Shown here: piece by piece, positions 56,411 through 64,000 of the stretch | Numbering within the stretch: the stretch's first letter is position 1 | Layout of the letters: each line of letters opens with the position of its first letter | From: Prosapia bicincta | Lineage: Eukaryota; Arthropoda; Insecta; Hemiptera; Cercopidae | Length of the DNA stretch: 64,000 bases | Assembly (NCBI GenBank): GCA_036971475.1 | Contig: JBAIZL010000002.1 | Coordinates: 349,678,082-349,742,081 of the forward strand | Direction of reading: 5' to 3' | Program-made: the position numbers and the translations under genes | The notes under the pieces: generated by a model | Databases searched by the model: none | What the model was told of the DNA's origin: nothing | The model's input: only the letters and a program-made list of their open reading frames with translations

Positions 56411-58606
56411 TCAAGAATTCCTTCTTTAAAGTTAGAGTAGCCATTTCCCTTTTATATTTAATTTGAAAACAAAAATTAAAATTAAAATATATAGTGAAAA
56501 TATAACAATATTATACTTAATAATATTTCCTAGGATTTACTTACAGTATAATACTTTGATCATTACGTATATTGTAACGCTGCACTTTTTGTATTGCACT
56601 ATTCACAATAACTAAAACTTTTCTGTCACGATGTTCTCTCGTGTTGGTAATAGATATACACTCTATTAAATTGTGGCAGATATTCACTCTGCTGCAGAGT
56701 TGTTTCTCAATTAACGGTTAAAACCGACGGACGTTATAATCACTAACTTGCTTGAGGGGTTCTACCGACTGCGCCAGTAACATGTGTTGTTAAGCTCAAA
56801 AGGTTTTTAAAAGTAAATTTATTCTTATAAACCTTTACTTATCAGGGACAAATAAATTTCGAAATTATTACAATAATTTTTACTTAACAAAAATTCAACT
56901 GATATGAATTCAGTTGGAGTGCCTACAAGTGTACTTTCCAAGAGTTTTCTACTCTAGTAAGCTTTAGGCTATATTTAGTCAAGTTCACATTATTCGTTCA
57001 CGTAACTTATATAAATGAATATTTGTATGTATGTATGTATGTATGAGCCTTATGCATTACCAAACCACTTATCCGATCGTTATGAAACTTTGGAAAATTG
57101 TGGTACATTCCTGGAAAGTTTTCTGGCGACATAACAAATTTTTCCAACATGTAATTTTTAGGTGCTGAAATAGCATAAAATATGTCTTTCTATCTTATCT
57201 TATCTTCAGAAAATTCATTGAATTATTTCAAAATTTAGTTCCTGGGCAACACTCAACAACTAGAAATATTTTCCAACATATTTGAAACAATATACAAAAA
57301 ATATTGTGTATTCAAGTGCACTTCGTCAAGAACTTTTGTCACACTTTTCTCGATCGATTACTAGTCTATAAGTTCAGCTATTATTACGTTAATAATTTTC
57401 TAAATTAGGTTTAGCTAATGCTAACACGCCATTCATTGAACCTAAACGCTTTGTGAAGATATGAATCATGATTTCCTAATTTTATGGCAATCTCAGATGA
57501 CTATATAGATAAATCACATCATCCAACCAGGATCTAGTAATTTAAAGAGAATTCCATCTCTAGGAGGAGCAAGCCTAACGTGTGTTTATCAGAGATAAGG
57601 AGCAACAGCGCAAATATAGGGATGTAACCAAAGCATCTTTCAACAATTAGGCCTATACTCCTTGCGTTCAAGCAATGCAACAAGCATATTTATTATTTAT
57701 CACCATGCAAATTAAAATAAAAACATGAAACCAATCACAGATTATCCATTTAAATCATAAAAACAAACACATTTCATTGAATACAAATTAATTAGTAATC
57801 AACCTTGTTGAATGTTATAAATAATACATAAAACCCACACATTTGAGAACCAAAATAAAAACCTAAAATCTAGACATTTTACTAAACCGACATTAATTCA
57901 TAAAACTAAACACGTAAAAAGAAATCAAATATCATTCACAAAACAGATAGGACCTATATCGCAAAACAAAACAAAAATGTCACATTTTTGAAGAAAAACA
58001 AAATTATATCATGAATTGAACACCTTTTTAGACATATTAACCAATCAATTCTAAGTTGAAGCAGACAATTATGGTGCCTAGATGAAATTTGAAAATCATT
58101 AACTGTAGCAAAATTAATTTTAATTTGATCATTTTTTGTTTCTAATTTCATACATTTTTAAACTGAAAATGAGTTTAATCTCTACAAAATATTTAGTTAG
58201 TCATAAAACTATCTCTATTATTAACTAAAACTATATTCATTGAAATTATACATCATTTTGATAAGTGATTACATTTGTTTCCTTACTATTGAATGTCCAT
58301 CAGTTTGATTCTGTGATTAAATCAAACATAGCGTCACAAAAGTCGCTTCTATTTCAGACCTTATCCATTTACCATTGATGAAAATTTATTAAAAAAAATT
58401 AAATTTCTTAATATTTTAATTTTTTTTAAATTGTTAAATGTAATTTTAACTTACATGGAAAAGGGAAAAGCTAGTTGTAAGATTTATATTTGTTCACAAG
58501 AATTTCCCTGGTAGTTGTAACATAGTAAACCTTCTTGCCCACACGTTTGTTGACAAATACAAAAATTGTCCTCGGGTTATTTCCATTTTTGTGAAAGTAA
58601 ATTATT
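56411..58606. other. AT-rich host DNA with a small (TATG)n repeat
   Basis: A five-unit TATG microsatellite lies at about 57025-57045. No gene, RNA gene or LTR recognised in the rest. Confidence 0.5.
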
Positions 58607-59330
58607 GTTTTTTTTTTTTAAACCTGGATCTGTGCCCCCAAAACTCGCCTAGCCCTCGTGGTAGCAAACCTTTAACGAGCTAGCTTCGTCTCACATGCGC
58701 ATGTGGTTAGTATCCCTACCGCGAGTGAAGGAAACGGGATTGATTGCCCATGTACCAAGCTCATAAGCTCTTCACATGGATAAGCAGGATATAGTAAAAT
58801 GAAACAGTACGGTCGTATCGCGCTAAAAGCGGCATGAAAAAACCTTACAAGAAAGAAACCCTGCGAGGAAAACCTCTGCGACAGATCGTGCAGGACACCT
58901 GGGGGCTTGGCTCACCTTATGTTAAGGGATAAGGAGGAGTATTGCCTTACACAAACCTTGTTAGTGAGTCTATGGCAGGAATGGCATGCACCTCTTCTTA
59001 TGCTGCCTATTCGAAACTGAAAGTGCAAGCAATCAAATTAGTACCTCCGTTGGGGCTAAGCTGCGACCCTGGGGATGTGCCCCTGCGTCACCTGAAACAT
59101 AACTGTGAAGAAGAATGTATTAGTATTTATATATTATACTATTTGCATTTTATGGGAAGAGCTGGGCGGTCATTAAGGGCAACGGCCGTCTGTGTGTGTC
59201 GGGGGTGGGGTCAAAGCTACCCAATAAGGAAATGAGTGTGGATGTTGTATGTGCGTGAGCCTGTTTGTAGAACCCTGTTGCTAAGTTTCGGAGGTGTTGT
59301 TTGATGAAAGGAATCTAGGTGCCCTCGTGA

Positions 59331-60601
59331 TTATTCGCATAACCTAGTTTTGGAATAATTAAAGTATGCGTGTGCACGAGTTGTTTGCATGGCCCTAGAT
59401 GGGTAAAGGGTACATGCATATGCTGCACAACATAGATAAATATATAGTAGTGGTCGTCCGTGGTCTTGTTCTTTTAACATAGGATTTAGTTGTGTTAATC
59501 TAACTGTTGCTTTCTTTAACGTATTGGTAATGTGAGGGTCCCAAGTCAGGCCTCTGTCAAGTATGATTCCCAGATATTTGACCTGCTTCCCACAATGAAT
59601 GTCCTCGCCTAACAGATTCAGTGGTGTGTTTAGTTTTTCTGTCCTACGTTTGGAGAGAAGCAAACCCTGGCACCTGATCACGTTGTCCCAAACTCTCCAG
59701 TAGCTGAGCCATGATTCTAGTACTGTAAGATGGTCCTGTAAATTTGAGTGTATTAGATGTAGTTCCCATGACTGAGCAGATATCGTGGTGACATCTGCAA
59801 ATATGGCCACTTGCTTATTAACTGTTGTCGGTATGTCGTTATTGTAAATGTTACGGGTCCAATAAATAAGCCTTGAGAGACTCCGACCAGTAGTCCGTAG
59901 TGTAGATTGAGTTTGGTCTACATCAACCCCTTACACTTGGACAGATAACTAGGTGTATAAGCCGGTCTGGAAAGCCATATTGTCGTAATTTCATTAACAG
60001 CTCGTTGTGTCAAGGGCCTTTTCAATGTCCAGGAAGAGTACCCCAGTCGAGCGGTAATTGTGGAAACCCTTAGGTTGCACACCCCACCACTCTCATCAGC
60101 TGATGCATGGCCGTTTGTTTTGTCCTAGAGCAAAATTGCTCTGGCCTCATTATGTTGTGTGTTTGGGTATGCTTGTTGATACGTATAAGCAGGATTTTTT
60201 CAAATACCTTGTCCATCGTATTCAACAAGCTTGTCGGTCTGTATGAGTCGGTTTCCTGTGGTATTTACCCGGTTTGGGGAGACCAAGATCATGGCCTCCT
60301 TCCAAGCGTCCGGGAACTGTTGTGTCCAGAGTATAGTATTGTAGATGATGGGGGGATAGGTGATAGCTTTCTCCGTGAGGATTTTGAGCGTTGTGCGGTA
60401 GATGGTGTCTGGTTCAGGACCATTCCTGGAGTTTGTTTGTGAGATTGCCCACTTTATCTCTGGGAATGTAGTGTCACTGTTTATCTCTAATGTAGGGTAG
60501 TAGGCTAACATGGCTGTTTCTAAGTCTACTTTAGCTATAACAGCTGCATTAGCTAGTTGGTCGTTTGGTAGGAACGTGCTCTCAAGCCTGTCAGCAAACA
60601 A
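59331..60601 (-). pseudogene. LINE ORF2 remnant, reverse transcriptase
   Basis: The first piece (60601-60200) carries the N-terminal RT region: FADRLESTFLPND, then NGPEPDTIYRTTLKILTEKA (the family KAPGPDGI motif, degraded) and FPDAWKEAMILVSP. A gap with stops follows (60199-59811). The second piece (59810-59331) starts with the catalytic motif as FADVTTISAQS, where YADD is expected, so the second aspartate is replaced, and continues with KQVKYLGIILDRGLTWDPHI. Not functional. Confidence 0.85.
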
Positions 60602-60659
60602 ATGAACTTTGAAGGAGAAGATCTTAACAAAGGAAAGACCTAGGCCGCCCGTGAAGAGT

Positions 60660-62155
60660 TCTCAGGTCTGAGCAGATTTAATAACACTTAGGAGCGGTTC
60701 AAAGGTTGCTTCACCCAGTCTACAGGTGCGGTCAAGGATGTTTCAACAGGAGCTGCAGGAGCCAATCGGGGCTCCGGCTGGGGTTGTATAACCATCATGG
60801 CCTTTGTTAGCTTGGGGCGTCTATCCTCCTGTACCTTTTTTGGGGGATATACCCTGGTTTTAAGAACGGGCTGCTGCTGACGACTCTGATTTAGGACCAG
60901 AAGCGGGGTTAGACTACACCAGATTAGGTATAGCAATTAGGGCGGGCTTGGGTGGCTCCGCCGGTTTGCTCGAGGTAGTGGTAGGATGTGGCCTTTGCCT
61001 GGCTCCCCAGAGGTAGCCGGCGCAGATGCTTCGGCGTAGGAAATGGTCGGTATTTTGTAGCGTGAAGCAGGTACCTGTGTTTGTTTTGGCTGAAGTGGCC
61101 GGATTCTGGGTTTTATCCCTGTCGTCCTTTTTCTTTTATTGGGTCTTGGATTTGGTGGTCTGCTTGTAAATGGCGCAGCCTCGATAGTTCGCAGTGTGGT
61201 TAGCCCCACAGAGGATCCACTTGAAGTGCTCTCGATTCTCTGTGCAAGTCTTGGAATCGTGACCCTCGCCACATTTAACGCACCCGGAAACGGTACTACA
61301 ACTAATTGTTGTGAGGCCTATCCTCTGGCATTGCACAGGACCTGTGGGCTGCCTGTAGGCTTCCACTCGTACCTCCATTCAACAAATATTAGTGAGCGCC
61401 ATTGCTTAACGTGAGTCTATTTTGGACACTAGCTTCACAAGGAACAAGGACATTGTCTCCTTGGTAAAGTGTCCCTTCATTTGGAACTCTTTGAGGACCT
61501 CCATACCTCTGCTATTCAGGACGTTTCCTACCTCCACTGCTTCGGTGGATTCCTCCACCCCTCTAAAAACTACTTTAAAAATCCTCATTTTGCGAGACGG
61601 AATAGATGGTGGGGCACGCCCTTTCCCCAAGGTTCCTTTGGAGGTGTATATAGTCGTCGTAGGTGCTGGTTTGGAGCTTCACTCCATCCTTTACCTTGGT
61701 TTCCATATCAAAGTAAAGATTGCTTTTGTACTTATACTCCTTACTTATGTCTATTAAACGATGTTGATCTGGGTAGATTGCAAACCAGATACCCCAGCAG
61801 TGTTTGTGTTTGTAAGGCGAGTGACGACCTTTTGTGAAGCTCTGTGAGCTTCCACGCTGGCTACGGCGCCGGCAGTCTTTACAGGGTCCACGGTCTTGCG
61901 TTTCGCCTCGGTTGTAGTCCCGGAGTCGAACTGGTGAATCTCCTTCTTCCTCTTCTTCCTTACTATGGACCAATGTCTGGCATTATCGTAGATGGATTCA
62001 GCAGCAGAACCCTCTGTCATAGTGTAATAAGTGCCTAGCTCTGATTGGGAGTAGGTACTGACAGGAGTGGCTGGTCTAGAGGGTCTCTCGGAGGTCCAGC
62101 CAAGCGCTGCTGCTGAAGCTGTGGAAGACGCCATCGGAGGTTCATACACCCTCAA
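60660..62155 (-). pseudogene. LINE ORF1 (gag-like) with zinc knuckles, frameshifted
   Basis: From 62155 the strand reads a low-complexity N-terminal part (MASSTASAAALGWTSERPSR). A PRE_C2HC-like region follows (IFKVVFRGVEESTEAVEVGN, about 61590-61480). CCHC knuckles are at about 61300-61180: CVKCGEGHDSKTC and CGANHTANYRGC. A basic proline-rich tail follows in other frames (PRPNKRKRTTGIKPRIRPLQ, YPPKKVQEDRRPKLTKAMM) to about 60690. Such proteins bind LINE RNA. At least three frame changes. Confidence 0.8.
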
Positions 62156-62311
62156 GGGGTGGACTTGCCCTGAGATGAACTAGTCCCCATTGACTCTGCC
62201 CAGCCGCTTGAGGGCCCGCGTTGCGCGTCTCTAGTCGACATTACTAGGGAAGTGTAAAGATAGCAAGCAGAAGTAGAGAAGGCTATTGTTGAGACGGGGC
62301 GCTTGGGCGGG
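62156..62311. other. Leader between LINE monomers and ORF1
   Basis: GC-rich for this window, probably 5' untranslated region of the LINE. No hairpin or reading frame recognised. Confidence 0.5.
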
Positions 62312-62643
62312 AGCCGATAGGAAAGCCGGATTTGCTACCCCCACCCCTTTCCAAGATGGCGGCGCCCATAAGCGCGGGAACGACATTTACACCAAGCCAA
62401 TAGGAAAGCCGGATTTGTTACCCCAACCCCTTTCCAAGATGGCGGCGCCCATAAGCGCGGGAACAACATTTACACCAAGCTAATAGGAAAGCCGGATTTG
62501 CTACCCCAACCCCTTTCCAAGATGGCGACGCCCATAAGCGCGGGAACAACATTTACACCAAGCCAATAGGAAAGCCGGATTTGTTACCCCAACCCCTATC
62601 CAAGATGGCGACGCCCATAAGCGTGGGAAGTTCAAATACTCAA
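62312..62643 (-). repeat. Four 83-bp tandem monomers at the LINE 5' end
   Basis: Units start at 62312, 62395, 62478 and 62561, exactly 83 bases apart, and differ by a few substitutions. Each contains AGGAAAGCCGGATTTG, CCCCTTTCCAAGATGGCG and GCCCATAAGCGCGGGAA. CCAAGATGGCGGC matches the YY1-type binding sequence. The array lies where a LINE promoter is expected. Confidence 0.9.
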
Positions 62644-64000
62644 CTGTCTGTGTGGGAATCGGTAGGCTAACGCCTGACGGACACCCAACACACGGGCGCG
62701 TTGCTGCAGGCGCACCAGCAGAAGGGAGATGTGTGAAGAGTATGAATATCAGTATACCAAACTCTATGTCTGTTCCCGAATAACAAGGTTGATTATCTGT
62801 AATGCGTAATATTATGTGTAGCAAATATACAAGTTTATTGTTATCTAGATACTTGCATTCCTAACCGCTATGTGTATAGGTGAAATTATAATAACTCAAA
62901 TATCTCTTAGCATAAGGCTAGTCTCGGAGCTCCCGCATGCTCTGTCGTGGGTATTTCCTAGCTTTTATAATGGGAAAAACAACGAAAAAGTCTGTACCTG
63001 CTCAGACCTGCACACACCTACGGAAAAAGGATGCAAATACACCCCACAGAGGCGCTGACCTCAGATACATAAAGACTGACCTCCTTGTATCATTTCAACT
63101 ACCTAAACCGATGACCTCAAAACCGTCATGATCAATGTTATCTCGTACGGGGTAGTCGTCAAAAAAAGAAAGTGCAGCCCACTTTCCCTACCCTTAAGAT
63201 ATCGATATTGCACTGATATCTTGAATATTCCCGACAGACTCCGCCAGAATCCATGCTAAAATACATACAGCATTGATTCGAGCCACCGCCCGTCCGGAGG
63301 CATCGCCTACTGGTTCACAGAAGGCTAGTACATCAGGCTGTAATAAATCGCCCCAACACAGGTGATCAGGTACACTACGATGGTACCAACCTTTATATAT
63401 TCTCCGCTTATCTACAACCTGGTAATAGGCTATCTAGCTCTGTCTCTGACTTCCTACAAAACACTGATGACCCATCAATCTCGTGGAGGATCTTAATATC
63501 AAACAGCCGATATAGAGCTTTACTGTCTCCAAACCACACGGCAATGTTCTTCATAGGTACCTTACCAACAAGCCAGGCGTCAAAAAACTGGAACCAGCTG
63601 ACCAGATAATACCCAACCAATCGCAGGTACAGGCATGATATCCTAGACACTACCGTGTTTAAAACATCATCCTCAGACAGTCGCTCATCAATATAGACTA
63701 TCTAAGCCTGGGCTATGGCCCGTTATTCTAACACTTGACGACCCACCTGACGCTCCACCTCCCACAGTTAAAATGCTTACGAAAACCAATTGGGAACGCT
63801 TCAATGAGTGCCTTCTACAAACATCACGGTAACCCGACTGACAGCTACGGGGATGTTGACCATGTGGTCGACAAAATACAGACAGTCCTCTAACATGCAG
63901 TCAAGAACAGCTCCTACACCACTGATGATAGAAAGACTGACCCCCCACGTCACATCCCCGCCTAGCTGACAAAGAAACAATGTATCCATGCAACCTCTAC
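62644..64000. other. Host DNA with no recognised gene
   Basis: Slightly more GC-rich than the rest of the host part. Reading frames up to about 80 codons occur on both strands, but none shows a known motif. Confidence 0.5.

Larger units (their letters stand above)
58607..62643 (-). mobile_element. Jockey-like LINE retrotransposon, decayed, with poly(A) tail
   Basis: Minus-strand element of about 4.0 kb: tandem 5' monomers (62643-62312), ORF1 (from 62155), an RT-containing ORF2 remnant (to 59331), a 3' untranslated region (59330-58621) and a 13-base A tail (58608-58620, seen as T on the plus strand). The apurinic endonuclease domain expected between ORF1 and RT is missing. Multiple frameshifts. 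Confidence 0.85.

Noticed and set aside
49960..59105. Maverick/Polinton-like transposon with long terminal inverted repeats
   Set aside because: No polymerase, integrase or capsid genes inside, and the right arm belongs to the LINE 3' end with poly(A).
58942..59235. 97-codon plus-strand frame
   Set aside because: Antisense within the LINE 3' untranslated region; no motif, low-quality composition.

Overview
The window joins two genomes. Positions 1 to about 45,627 are bacterial in gene density and content and look like Wolbachia (Rickettsiales): AT-rich DNA, ankyrin-repeat genes, WO-prophage-type genes (DUF2924 protein, large serine recombinase, tandem XRE regulator, RuvC-like nuclease, ParB/methyltransferase, PAAR protein, HK97/GTA-like capsid protein), Rpn-type nuclease genes, group II introns and IS elements. 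From about 45,628 to the end the DNA is eukaryotic and insect-like: a 172-bp satellite array, (TG)n/(AG)n microsatellites, Ty3/gypsy fragments, a Jockey-like LINE with a poly(A) tail, and long AT-rich stretches without genes. Family and organism names come from recognised protein motifs, not from a search.

Almost every bacterial gene is broken by nonsense codons, one-base frameshifts, deletions or insertions. This includes genes a living Wolbachia should need (lpdA, valS, dapB, pstB). Together with the abrupt junction to host satellite inside a DUF1016 gene, this fits an old Wolbachia segment inserted in an insect chromosome. pyrF, the RuvC-like gene, the IS3 orfA and the IS481 transposase remain open.

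Layout of the bacterial part: 1-4.3 kb lpdA, a bamB-like gene, an ABC-transporter fragment, a heme-copper-oxidase-like gene and a small coiled-coil gene; 4.5-7.0 kb valS with a palindromic insertion; 7.0-10.6 kb three hypothetical or coiled-coil genes; 10.6-15.2 kb pyrF, capsid gene, a hypothetical, dapB and pstB; 15.3-20.8 kb an ankyrin gene split by a group II intron, DUF2924, recombinase and a second ankyrin gene; 21.7-30.8 kb a giant ankyrin gene with about 69 nearly identical 99-bp repeats; 30.8-35.8 kb an Rpn-type nuclease gene split by a group II intron that itself carries a second group II intron in its reverse transcriptase; 35.9-42.8 kb XRE regulator, radC-like fragment, IS481 element, a hypothetical, an ankyrin gene and an IS3 element; 43.0-45.6 kb RuvC-like gene, methyltransferase carrying a 583-bp internal inversion, PAAR fragment and a DUF1016 gene cut by the junction.

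Layout of the host part: 45.6-49.4 kb satellite (about 22 monomers); 50.0-50.4 kb a truncated copy of the LINE tail; 51.2 kb microsatellite; 54.7-56.4 kb gypsy-like gag/protease/RT fragments on the minus strand; 58.6-62.6 kb a minus-strand LINE whose 5' end carries four 83-bp monomers; the remainder holds no recognisable gene.
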